DNA of 64,000 bases from the NCBI RefSeq assembly GCF_036346295.1, contig NZ_CP107819.1, positions 1,798,001-1,862,000 of the forward strand. The letters are read 5' to 3'. Below the pieces are notes generated by a model. The model saw nothing but the letters and a program-made list of their open reading frames with translations, made no database searches and had not been told where the DNA came from. Position numbers and translations under genes: made by a program. Of the stretch, positions 25,715-34,400 are shown in pieces (the stretch's first letter is position 1; each line of letters begins with the position of its first letter). Origin of the DNA: Streptomyces sp. NBC_00536. GTDB lineage: Bacteria > Actinomycetota > Actinomycetes > Streptomycetales > Streptomycetaceae.

Positions 25715-27157
25715 ATGACCGTTCTGATCCGTGACCTCCGCCCCGGTGACGCGGCGGATGCCGAAGCCGTCGTCCGTGTCCGCCGGGCCGCACTCCCCTA
25801 CATGATCACGACCGTCGAGGGCGTCGCCTTCGAACTCTCCTCGGCCCATCCCGACCGGCACTACCGCCTGCTGGTCGCCGAGACGCCCGACGGGACGGTG
25901 GTGGGCAGCGCCCAGGTGGGCATCGCCCATGACAGCCCCGAGCCGGGCCAGGCCTTCCTGAACGCCTACGTCGACCCCGCGCACCGGGGTCTCGGAGCGG
26001 GCGGCCCCCTCGTGCGCGCGGCGGAGCGGCACCTCGCGGAGCGGGGGGCCACCGATGTGTTCGCCTGGGTCCTGGACGAGCCCGCGCACCGGGCCTTCGC
26101 CGAGCGGCGCGGCTACCGGGCCAGCCGCTCCGCCCACTTCCTGCGCCTGGACCTGACCGCCGCGGCCCTGCCGGAGCCGCCCGCCGTGCTGCCCGCCGGG
26201 GTCGAACTGCGCCCGGTCAGCGCCTTCGAGGCCGACCCGCGCCCGCTGTTCGAGGCCGACGCGGAGGCCTCCTCCGACGAACCGGGCGACGTGCCCACCG
26301 ACTTGGACGACTACGACGACTGGCTGCGGCACGTCTGGCACGCCCCGGCCCTGGACCGGGAGCTGAGCACGGCCGTCCTCGTCGACGGCCGGGTGGCCGC
26401 CTTCACCGCGGCCCACACCGACGGCGCCACCCGCTACGCCTCGGCGATGACGGGCACCCGGCGCGCCTTCCGGGGCCGGGGGCTGGCCAAGCTCGCCAAG
26501 ACCGTCTCCCTGCACCGGGCGCGGGCGGCGGGCTACACGGAGGCCTTCACGGGCAACGACAGCGGGAACGCCCCGATGCTCGCCGTCAACAAGGGCTTCG
26601 GATACGCGATCTGCGCCTCCGAGGTCAGATACACGAAAACACTCGCCCCGCAGCAGCCCACCACGAAGAGGCCCGCCATGAAGACGCTCACCGTGACCCT
26701 CGTCAAGGCCGGCGTGACCAAGATCAGCTATCCGGCCGATCTGCTCGCCGACACCGGCACGCGGATCTCCGTACGCGCCCCCTGGGCGGCCCCGGGCGTG
26801 CGCGACTTCGGCTTCGTCCAATTCGAGCCGGGGGACGTGTTCACCGAGCACTTCTGGCGGGACCGCTGGTACGCGGTCAAGGAGGTCCGCAGCGGTGCGG
26901 GCGTCCTCAAGGGCTGGTACTGCGACATCACCCGGCCCGCGGTGGTCCGCGGCGGTGAGGTGGTGGTGGAGGACCTCGACCTCGACCTGTGGGTCTCGGC
27001 GGACGGGTCGGACGTACGGCGGCTGGACGAAGACGAGTTCGCGGCCAGCGGCCTCGCCGAGCGCGACCCGGAGGCCGCGGCGCGGGCCGTGGAGGCCCTC
27101 GACGCGCTGGAGCACCAGGCCCGTTCGGCGCCGGGCCTGCCCGCGCTGCTCGCCTGA
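25715..27157 (+). CDS. Double GNAT acetyltransferase fused to DUF402 domain
   Basis: A 480-residue single frame. Residues 1-150 and about 160-310 are two GNAT folds; the first shows AYVDPAHRGLGAGGPLVRAAERHL and the second AMTGTRRAFRGRGLAKLAKTVSLHRARAAGY with the acetyl-CoA Q/RxxGxG/A loop. Residues about 322-480 form a DUF402 domain (MKTLTVTLVKAGVTKISYPADLL to FEPGDVFTEHFWRDRWYAVKEVRS and GWYCDITRP), a family that includes nucleoside-diphosphate phosphatases. A possible internal start at 26678 (ATG before AAGACGCTC, with GAAGAGG upstream) would yield the DUF402 part alone. TAGCGT is six bases before the ATG at 25715, so the main message may be leaderless. I recall these as separate neighbours in other genomes. 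Confidence 0.88.
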   Translation: MTVLIRDLRPGDAADAEAVVRVRRAALPYMITTVEGVAFELSSAHPDRHYRLLVAETPDGTVVGSAQVGIAHDSPEPGQAFLNAYVDPAHRGLGAGGPLVRAAERHLAERGATDVFAWVLDEPAHRAFAERRGYRASRSAHFLRLDLTAAALPEPPAVLPAGVELRPVSAFEADPRPLFEADAEASSDEPGDVPTDLDDYDDWLRHVWHAPALDRELSTAVLVDGRVAAFTAAHTDGATRYASAMTGTRRAFRGRGLAKLAKTVSLHRARAAGYTEAFTGNDSGNAPMLAVNKGFGYAICASEVRYTKTLAPQQPTTKRPAMKTLTVTLVKAGVTKISYPADLLADTGTRISVRAPWAAPGVRDFGFVQFEPGDVFTEHFWRDRWYAVKEVRSGAGVLKGWYCDITRPAVVRGGEVVVEDLDLDLWVSADGSDVRRLDEDEFAASGLAERDPEAAARAVEALDALEHQARSAPGLPALLA

Positions 27158-27333
27158 GGCACGCGTTCCCGGGCCCCGGCACGGGGGCCCGGGGCCGCTC
27201 CGCCCCTCCTCACGGAAGGGCGGGAAGCCGCTTCGGGTCGGGTCACGGCCTTGCCGGACGACCCGCACGTGATTCGCTACCCCGTAGGTGCGGCCCCATG
27301 CCGACTCCCACCCCCGCACGCGAGGAGCAGAGC

Positions 27334-28017
27334 ATGACCGTCCACACCGCGGTTCCTCTCGCCGCCGAAGATCCCGTCGTCCCCGAGCGTGTCTGGTACG
27401 CGTCCTACGGCTCCAACATGCACATGGACCGGCTGACCGCCTACATCGCGGGCGGGACGCCTCCGGGGGCCGCGCGCACGTATCCCGGCTGCCGGGACCA
27501 CCGCGCGCCGGAACGGTCGATCGCCGTCGAGCTGGAGGGATGCCTGCACTTCGCGACCGAGTCCCCCGTGTGGACGGGGGGCAGGGGCTTCTACGACCCG
27601 ACGGCACCCGGCCGTATGCGAGGTCGCGCTCACCTCGTGACGGTGAGCCAGATGTCGGACATCGCCGCGCAGGAAATGTACAGGGAGCCGGGGACGGACC
27701 TGGACCTGACCACCGTCCTGCGCCTGGGGCGCGACGAGTTGGGGCCGGGGCGCTACGAGACGCTGATCTGCCCCGGGACGATCGAGGGCATCCCGTTGCT
27801 GACGTTCACCGCGCCGTGGACCCTTCAGGACGTCGAACCCCTCATGCCGTCCGCCGCGTACCTTCGGTACCTCGCCGGTGGCCTGCTGGAGTCCGGACCG
27901 TGGGAAGAGCCGGACATCGCCGACTACCTCGCCTCTCGCCCCGGCGCGGCCGGGAACTGGACTCCGGTGCAGGTGCTGGAGCTACTGAGGGGCGGTACCG
28001 GGGAGCCCCGTTCCTGA
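27334..28017 (+). CDS. Gamma-glutamylcyclotransferase-like protein
   Basis: A 227-residue protein with VWYASYGSNMHMDRLTAYI near the start, the YGSN signature of the GGCT-like fold, where the loop binds the substrate carboxylate. The rest (GRMRGRAHLVTVSQMSDIAAQEM, then LPxxTF-like segments) fits the fold loosely. Family members cyclise gamma-glutamyl groups to 5-oxoproline, but the catalytic Glu could not be placed with certainty. GAGGAG lies eight bases before the ATG at 27334. It stands alone; a function beyond the fold is not claimed. Confidence 0.75.
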   Translation: MTVHTAVPLAAEDPVVPERVWYASYGSNMHMDRLTAYIAGGTPPGAARTYPGCRDHRAPERSIAVELEGCLHFATESPVWTGGRGFYDPTAPGRMRGRAHLVTVSQMSDIAAQEMYREPGTDLDLTTVLRLGRDELGPGRYETLICPGTIEGIPLLTFTAPWTLQDVEPLMPSAAYLRYLAGGLLESGPWEEPDIADYLASRPGAAGNWTPVQVLELLRGGTGEPRS

Positions 28018-28218
28018 GGGGGCTCTTACCGGTGCCTTAAAGGGACCCTAAGGATCGGCTCCGGGGGCCTCACGGCCTCGGAACGGGGGCTTCCGATGGC
28101 TAGCTTGGGCGAGCCAGGGAGGGCCGGAGGCGGCGTCGCACCCGTACGGGGACGGCGCCGCACAGCCCGCCGCACCGGCCCGTACGCCCGTACGCCCCGC
28201 TCCAGAGGAGTTCCACCC

Positions 28219-29298
28219 ATGCCCGCACGCCGCCACCCCGCCACCTCGCGCACCGCCGTCCGTGCCGCCGTCCGTGCCGCCGTCCGTGCCTCCATCCTGG
28301 GGATCGCCCCGCTCGCGGTGGCCGCGTACGCCGTCGGGCCGGCCGCCGCGCACGGCTCGATGACGGACCCGGTCAGCCGGGTGGCCGCGTGCTACGCGGA
28401 GGGACCAGAGTCACCCGAGTCGGCGGCCTGCAAGGCGGCCGTCGCGGCGAGCGGCGCGCAGGCCTTCTACGACTGGAACGCGGTGAACATCGCCAACGCG
28501 GCGGGCCAGAGCAAGGCGCTGATCCCGGACGGGCAGCTGTGCTCGGCGGGCAACAGCAAGTACAAGGGGCTGGACCTGCCCCGCGCGGACTGGCCGGCCA
28601 GCCCGATGACGGCCGGTGCGCACACCTTCCGCTACAAGGGCACCGCCCCGCACAAGGGTTCCTTCGAGCTGTACGTCACGAAGGACTCGTACGACCCGTC
28701 GAAGCCGCTGAAGTGGTCCGACCTGGAGGCCTCGCCGTTCCTGAAGGTCAGCGACCCGGGCATGCAGAACGGTGACTACGTGTTCTCCGGCACCGTCCCG
28801 AAGAAGACCGGCCGCCACCTCATCTACAGCGTGTGGCAGCGCTCGGACAGCCCCGAGGCCTTCTACACCTGCTCCGACGTGGTGTTCGGCAAGGACAGCG
28901 GCGGGGCCGGCACCAAGCCGGCGGACCCGGCCGCCTCCGAGCCGGCCACCGGCCCGACCGCGGGCCCGGCCACCGGGCAGGCGACCGGGCCCAAGGCGCC
29001 CACGGACCAGCAGATCGCGGACGGCGCGGGCCAGTCCACGGTCGAGCACAGCGGCCACGGGGACAACGACCCCAAGACCAACGGCTCTTCGCCCGCGCCG
29101 GTCGCGGCGAAGTCACCCGCCCAGTCCCCCGCGCAGTCCCCGGCCCCGTCCCCGGCGGACGGCAACCTCGCCCAGACCGGCGGCGACAGCACCACCCCGA
29201 TGATCGCGATCGCCGGGGCGGCCACCCTCGCCATGGGCGCGGCCGTGCTCTTCGCGGTGGCCCGTCGCCGGGCCACCACCGGTCGTCACGGCCGCTGA
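28219..29298 (+). CDS. AA10 lytic polysaccharide monooxygenase with sortase anchor
   Basis: A 359-residue exported enzyme. After the signal peptide the mature chain begins at His (GPAAA then HGSMTDP), the N-terminal copper ligand of LPMOs; the second ligand is likely His in MTAGAHTFRY. These enzymes cleave chitin or cellulose oxidatively. A Pro/Ala/Gly-rich linker leads to LAQTG, a membrane helix and a basic tail (VARRRATTGRHGR), a LAXTG sorting signal for a class E sortase, so it should be fixed to the cell wall. AGAGGAG precedes the ATG at 28219. The n-region of the signal has a 12-bp tandem repeat (28254-28290, AVRA units). Convergent with the lipase gene. Confidence 0.93.
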   Translation: MPARRHPATSRTAVRAAVRAAVRASILGIAPLAVAAYAVGPAAAHGSMTDPVSRVAACYAEGPESPESAACKAAVAASGAQAFYDWNAVNIANAAGQSKALIPDGQLCSAGNSKYKGLDLPRADWPASPMTAGAHTFRYKGTAPHKGSFELYVTKDSYDPSKPLKWSDLEASPFLKVSDPGMQNGDYVFSGTVPKKTGRHLIYSVWQRSDSPEAFYTCSDVVFGKDSGGAGTKPADPAASEPATGPTAGPATGQATGPKAPTDQQIADGAGQSTVEHSGHGDNDPKTNGSSPAPVAAKSPAQSPAQSPAPSPADGNLAQTGGDSTTPMIAIAGAATLAMGAAVLFAVARRRATTGRHGR

Positions 29299-29336
29299 CG
29301 CGCACGCGTCGGCGACCACGGACCGCCCGCGCGTCA
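29296..29336. terminator. Bidirectional hairpin spanning two stop codons
   Basis: TGACGCGC (29296-29303) pairs with GCGCGTCA (29329-29336). The left arm contains the LPMO stop codon and the right arm the lipase stop codon on the other strand. No U-tract follows. The 25-nt loop makes it a moderate candidate only. Confidence 0.4.
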
Positions 29337-30194
29337 GTCGAAGACCGACGCGCAGGTGGTCTGCCGCGCGTTCTGCGGGTCGAGCGCGTTGGCCGCCTCG
29401 TGCCAGGCGATCCGGTCGGTCAGGGCGATCGCGACGTGCTCGGAGAGGTCGAGCCCGCACAGGTCCTGGAGCAGCACGTTGTGTACGTTCGGCCCGTCGA
29501 GGAACTGGCTGCGGTACGGGGTGACCACCTCGTCGAACCGGCTCGTGATGACGGTGTACTTCACCCCCGGCACGGTGTCGCCGCCCGCGTTCAGCTTGGT
29601 GATGAACGGCGAGCCCGCGATCTGGTCGGCCAGCCCCGGGGTCGCCGAGTTGAGCAGGTCCCCGGCGCCCGGGAAGTAGGGCAGCAGTCTGGTGAGTCCG
29701 AGCAGGGTGGTCCCGTGGTTGTCGGGAGCGATCCCGACCAGCGCGTTGGTCTTGGCCGCGCCGCCGAGGAACTTCAGGTAGTAGTTCGGCATCATGCCGC
29801 CCTGCGAGTGCCCGACGATGTCGGTCTTGGCGGCTCCGGTGGAGGCGAGCACCTTGTCGACGAAGACGTCGAGCTGACCGGCGGACTTGTCGATCGGGCC
29901 GAGTCCGTTGAAGAGGGGTACGCCGGGCAGCTGGCCGTAGTCGAGGGAGTAGACGCAGTACCCGCGGTTCACGAGGTACGGGGCGAACCCGAGCCAGTTG
30001 TCGACGGAGTTGCCGAAGGTTCCGTGGACCAGGACCACGGGCCGCGGGTGCGTGGCGGAGGGCTTGCAGGACCAGTCGTTCCATCCACTGTGGGGGGCGG
30101 AGGCCGCTTGCGCGGACCCGGTGGGCACCAGGGCCGCGGCGGCGAGGGCGAGGACGGCCAGCGGGCGGAGCAGGCGTCGTCTCCAGGGCAGCAT
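29334..30194 (-). CDS. Secreted triacylglycerol lipase (alpha/beta hydrolase)
   Basis: A 286-residue exported lipase. The signal peptide (LRPLAVLALAAAALVPTGSAQA) precedes VVLVHGTFGNSVDNWLGFAPYL (oxyanion region), DIVGHSQGGMMPNYYLKFL (GHSQG nucleophile elbow) and later Asp and His candidates (SRFDEVV; LSEHVAIALTD). The closest group is the Streptomyces/Bacillus EstA-like lipase class 2. Four Cys could pair. AAGGAG is eight bases before the ATG at 30194. A CRP-like palindrome lies 60 bp upstream. Convergent with the LPMO gene, so both are secreted polymer-degrading enzymes. Confidence 0.93.
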   Translation of the reverse strand: MLPWRRRLLRPLAVLALAAAALVPTGSAQAASAPHSGWNDWSCKPSATHPRPVVLVHGTFGNSVDNWLGFAPYLVNRGYCVYSLDYGQLPGVPLFNGLGPIDKSAGQLDVFVDKVLASTGAAKTDIVGHSQGGMMPNYYLKFLGGAAKTNALVGIAPDNHGTTLLGLTRLLPYFPGAGDLLNSATPGLADQIAGSPFITKLNAGGDTVPGVKYTVITSRFDEVVTPYRSQFLDGPNVHNVLLQDLCGLDLSEHVAIALTDRIAWHEAANALDPQNARQTTCASVFD

Positions 30195-30253
30195 CGAGTG
30201 ATCTCCTTGCTGGTCAAGGGGAAGGAGCAGGGGGATGGAACGTGGGGAGTCCC

Positions 30254-30267
30254 GTGATCCGGATCAC
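30254..30267. promoter_or_regulatory. CRP-like palindrome upstream of the lipase
   Basis: GTGATCCGGATCAC is a perfect 14-bp palindrome of the form GTGA-N6-TCAC, as expected for CRP/FNR proteins and the Streptomyces Crp. It lies 60 bp before the lipase start. Only the match is seen; no binding data are available. Confidence 0.45.
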
Positions 30268-30396
30268 ATGGAGGTGCTGCTGTCGCCAAATTACGGGCGA
30301 GTAGCAAGAGTTGGAAGTTACGCGTCAGTAAAGTCTGCGTGTCGTGCGGCAAACGGGTGGTCTTTCGCGCGGCCGCAGCGGCCGGCGGCGCCCCGG

Positions 30397-30429
30397 TCAG
30401 CGCCCGCTCAGCGCCCGCTCAGCGCCCGC
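30397..30429. repeat. Three 11-bp tandem repeats
   Basis: TCAGCGCCCGC occurs three times in a row directly after the imuB stop codon, which itself reads TCA on this strand. It probably arose by slippage. The rest of the 30195-30429 gap holds the CRP-like site and no gene. Confidence 0.7.
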
Positions 30430-31443
30430 TCACGCCGCCAGGCTGCCCCGGGCGATGGCGCCCGGGCCGAACCGGGCCCGGATCCGGTCCGTGACCGCCT
30501 CCAGCCGCCGGGCCTTCTCGTCCTCGGGGTCGAAGGTCAGCTGGCGGGCGGCCCGGTCGGCCGGGGTCAGCTCCTCGGCGCGCAGGGAGAGCGCGCGGAC
30601 CCGGGCCCGCTGGAGGCCCAGGGCCGCGTGGACGGCGTAGGCCGTGGCGGTCAAGGCGGCCGAGTGGGCGGTGGGTTCGGGCAGCACCCGGGTCCGGGTC
30701 AGGGTCGTCCGGTCGGCGCAGCGCACGGTGAGGGAGAGGGCGCGGCAGACCTGGTCCCCGGCGCGCAGCCGGGCGCCGAGTTCCTCGGCGAGGGAGAGCA
30801 GGGCCCTGCGGTGGCGTACGGGGTCCAGCTCGTCCCGGCCGAAGGGGCGCTCGGCGGCCAGTGACCGCGCGGCCGCGCCGGGCAGCACCGGGGTGCGGTC
30901 GATGCCGTGGGCCCGCTCGTGCACCTCGCGCCCGGCCCGGGGCCCCAGGATCCGCCGCAGGGTCGCGGGCGGGGCGGCGGCGACCCGGCCGACGGTGTCG
31001 AGGCCGTAGGAGCAGAGCACCCGGGCGGCCCCCCGGCCCACCCCGGCCAGGGCCACGACGGGCCGGGCGGCCAGGAACTCCCGTACGGCGGCGGGCTCGT
31101 CCGGGACCAGCAGGGTGCGCCCGGGCCCGGCCGCGCGGGCCGCCATCGTGGCCAGCATCGGGTTCCCGGCGGCGCCGATGGCGCACTCGGCGCCGTACAG
31201 GGCGAGGGCGCGCACCCGGATCACCGCGGCCAGGTCCGCCGCGTCCCGCCCGAAGTAGCGCAGCGCGCCCCGGACATCGGCGAGCGCCCCGTCGGGCGGC
31301 AGCGGCTGGACCACCGGGGTGAGGGCGCCGAGCAGGGCGAGCAGACCGGCGTGGGTGTCCGCGCTCAGCGGGGCGCCGTCGGCGCGGTGGAAGCGCAGGC
31401 ACAGCACGGACGCCCCGCCCGCGGCGCCCGCCGCCGGGGTCAT
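30430..31443 (-). CDS. imuB: ImuB-like Y-family polymerase homologue
   Basis: A 337-residue protein with the Y-family layout: thumb-like region with helix-hairpin-helix (VVALAGVGRGAARVLCSYGLDTVGRVAAAPPATLRRILG) and little-finger-like C-terminus (LRLSLTVRCADRTTLTRTRVL). In active DinB enzymes catalytic Asp/Glu residues stand in the first strand and in a SxDEx motif; here these places read LCLRFHRAD and ADVRGALRYFG, lacking the acidic set. That fits ImuB, a catalytically dead adaptor that brings DnaE2 to damaged DNA through the beta clamp. It overlaps dnaE2 by four bases (ATGA), so the two are co-translated. imuA is not nearby. Confidence 0.85.
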   Translation of the reverse strand: MTPAAGAAGGASVLCLRFHRADGAPLSADTHAGLLALLGALTPVVQPLPPDGALADVRGALRYFGRDAADLAAVIRVRALALYGAECAIGAAGNPMLATMAARAAGPGRTLLVPDEPAAVREFLAARPVVALAGVGRGAARVLCSYGLDTVGRVAAAPPATLRRILGPRAGREVHERAHGIDRTPVLPGAAARSLAAERPFGRDELDPVRHRRALLSLAEELGARLRAGDQVCRALSLTVRCADRTTLTRTRVLPEPTAHSAALTATAYAVHAALGLQRARVRALSLRAEELTPADRAARQLTFDPEDEKARRLEAVTDRIRARFGPGAIARGSLAA

Positions 31444-34400
31444 CCCGCGCTCCCGGGGCTGGAGTGCCAGAGCTTGCGGCCCGTGGCGGGGCCGGTGCCG
31501 GGGGGCTGGAGATCGGCCCAGGGGTTCAGCTCGTACCCCGTCGGCAGGTGGATCGTCCGGCCCGGACCGGCGGGATCGCCCGGCTCCGCGGTCGGCCCGG
31601 CGGTCGGCCCGGCCGTCGGTACGGCCACCGGCTCCGCCAGTCGGGCCGCGACCGCCTCCAGGCCGCCCGTGGCCCGCAGTTCGGCCAGTTCGGCCAGGTT
31701 CCAGGCGGCCGCGCCGACCACGCTCAGGCTCTGCGGGCCGCGCCGCTGGACCACTCCGCGCACCAGCAGCAGGAAGGAGTGGAAGACGGTGTGGGCGCAC
31801 GCCGCGTGGCTGTCGTCGAAGAAGGCGAGGTCGACCAGGCCGCTGCCGTCGTCGAGGGTGGTGAAGATGACCCGCTTGCCGGAGCGGACCGGCGGGGTCT
31901 GGGTGGCCGCCTTGGCCCCCGCGACCAGGACGGTCCGGCCGTGGGCGGCCGTGCGCAGGGCGCGGGCCGGGATCACGCCCAGCTCGGCCAGGAAGGCGTG
32001 GTGGTCGCCCATCAGGTGCCGGGAGGCGTCCATGCCGAGGACGCCGAGTTCGGCGCTGAGCCGTTCGGCCTCGTCCAGGTCGGGCAGCCCGGCGGAGGCG
32101 GTGGACCGGCCGCCGTCCAGCGGGAGTTGCGGTCCGCGCGCGCCCACCGCCCGCTGTGCGCCGTGCAGTTCGGACAGGTGCAGCAGCAGGTCGCGGCGGT
32201 TGGCGCCGAAGGCGTCCAACGCGCCGACCTGGGCGAGCCGTTCGGCCACCGGCCGGCCCGGCCGGGCCCGGTCCCAGAAGTCGCGCAGCGAGCCGTAGGG
32301 CTGTCCGGTCTCGATCCGCGCGGCTTCGGCGGCGCTGATGCCGTGGACGTCGGAGAGCGCGAGCCGCAGCCCCCAGCGCGCCGCGCCGCTCCCCGCATCG
32401 GACACCAGTTCGATGCGGTGGGTGACCGCCGACCGGTTCACGTCCAGCGGCAGCACCGGCACCCCGCGCCGCCGCGCGTCCGCGAGCAGCAGCCGCTTGG
32501 GGTACATGCCGGGGTCGTGGGTGAGCAGCCCGGCGTAGAAGGCGGCCGGGTGGTGCGCCTTGAGCCAGGCGGACTGGTAGGTGGGCACCGCGAAGGCCAC
32601 CGCGTGCGCCTTGCAGAAGCCGTACGAGCCGAAGGCCTCGACGATCTCCCAGGTACGGGCGATCACTTCGGGCGCATAGCCGTGCCCGGCGGCCCGGGCC
32701 GCGAACCAGACCTTGATCCGGGTCTGCGAGTCCGGGTCGGACAGCCCGCGCCGCACCCGGTCGGCCTCGTCCCGCCCGCAGCGGGTCATGATGTCGACGA
32801 TCTCGATGATCTGTTCGTGGAAGACGACGACCCCGTAGGTCTCGCGCAGCGGCTCCGCCAGGTCCTCGTGCGGGAAGCGGACCGGCGCCCGCCCGTGCCG
32901 GGCCTCGATGAAGGGCCGCACCATGTCGGCGGCGACCGGGCCCGGACGGAAGAGCGAGATGTCCACGACCAAGTCGTGGAAGGTGGCGGGCTGGAGCCGC
33001 CCCACCAGGTCGCGCTGGCCGGGCGATTCGATCTGGAAGCAGCCCAGCGTCTCGGCGGAGCGGATCAGTTCGTACGTCGCCCCGTCGTCCGGCGGCACCT
33101 GCGCCGGGTCGTCCAGGTCCAGCTCCCGCCCCGTACCGCGCCGGATCTCGGCGACGGCGTGCGCCATCGCCGACTGCATCCGCACCCCGAGCACGTCGAG
33201 CTTGAGCAGCCCGAGGTCCTCCACGTCCTCCTTGTCGAACTGGGACATGGGGAAGCCTTCGCCACTGGTGGGGACCACCGGCGTACGGGCGAGCAGCGAG
33301 GCGTCGGAGAGCAGCACCCCGCACGGGTGCATGGCGACCCCGCGCGGCAGCGCGTCCAGCGCCTCGACCAGTTCCCAGAGCCGCCCGTGCACCTCGCCCC
33401 GCTCCTGGCGTTCGCGTACGTCGCGCAGCTCGGGCAGTTCGGCGAGGGCCGCGCGGGCGTCGCGGGCCCGGATGTGCGGGAAGGCTTTGGCGAGCCGGTC
33501 GGTCTCGGCGGGGTCCAGTGACAGGGCGGCGCCCACGTCACGGATGGCGTGGCGGACCCGGTAGGTCTCGGGCATGGAGACGGTGGCGACCCGTTCGGTG
33601 CCGAAGCGGCCGATGATCCGGCGGTAGACCTCCAGGCGGCGCGCGGACTCCACGTCGATGTCGATGTCGGGCAGCACCCGGCGGCGCTTGGACAGGAAGC
33701 GTTCCATCAGCAGCCCGTGCTCGACCGGGTCGGCGTGCGCGATGCCGAGGAGGTGGTTGACCAGGGAGCCCGCGCCGGAGCCGCGCGCGGCCACCCGGAT
33801 GCCCATGTCCCGGACGTCGTCCACCACTTGAGCCACCGTCAGGAAGTACGAGGCGAAGCCGTGGTAGGAGATGATGTCCAGCTCGCGCCGCATCCGCTCC
33901 CAGTACACCGGGTCGTCCGCGTGCCCGCGCAGCACCATGCCCGCCGCGCAGCGGGAGGCGAGCACCCGCTGGGCGGTGCGGTGGGCGGCGCCGACGAGCC
34001 GGGGCTCGGGGAAGTGCACTTCGCCGATGCCGAGGTCGTCCGCGGGGTCGACCACGCAGGCCTCGGCGGTGGCGCGGGTCTCGGCCAGCAGGGCGCGGGC
34101 GCCGGAGGGGCCCAGCCCGGCCGCGAGCGCGATGCGGTCGGCGGCCTCGGCCATGGCGGCGGGGCCCTTGAGCCAGCGCTCCCCGCTGTCGAGGCCGCGC
34201 CGGGGGTCGATGGGGACGAGCCGGCGGGCCGCGTCCAGGACGTCGGCGACCGGGCCCTGGCCCTGGTCGGCGTACCGCACGGCATTGCTGAGCACGGCCC
34301 GTACGCCCTGGTCGGCGGCGAAGCCGACGGTGCGGGCGGCCAGGCGCAGCGAGCCGGGGCCGGTGCCCGCCCGGGCGCCGGTCCGGCCGTGGTCCACGGC

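Noticed and set aside
28018..28218. Riboswitch or leader peptide before the LPMO gene
   Set aside because: Only GC-rich sequence and a good ribosome site are seen; no known riboswitch pattern.
30314..30429. Small gene or RNA in the lipase-imuB gap
   Set aside because: No ribosome site, conserved pattern or stable fold apart from the CRP-like dyad and 11-bp repeats.
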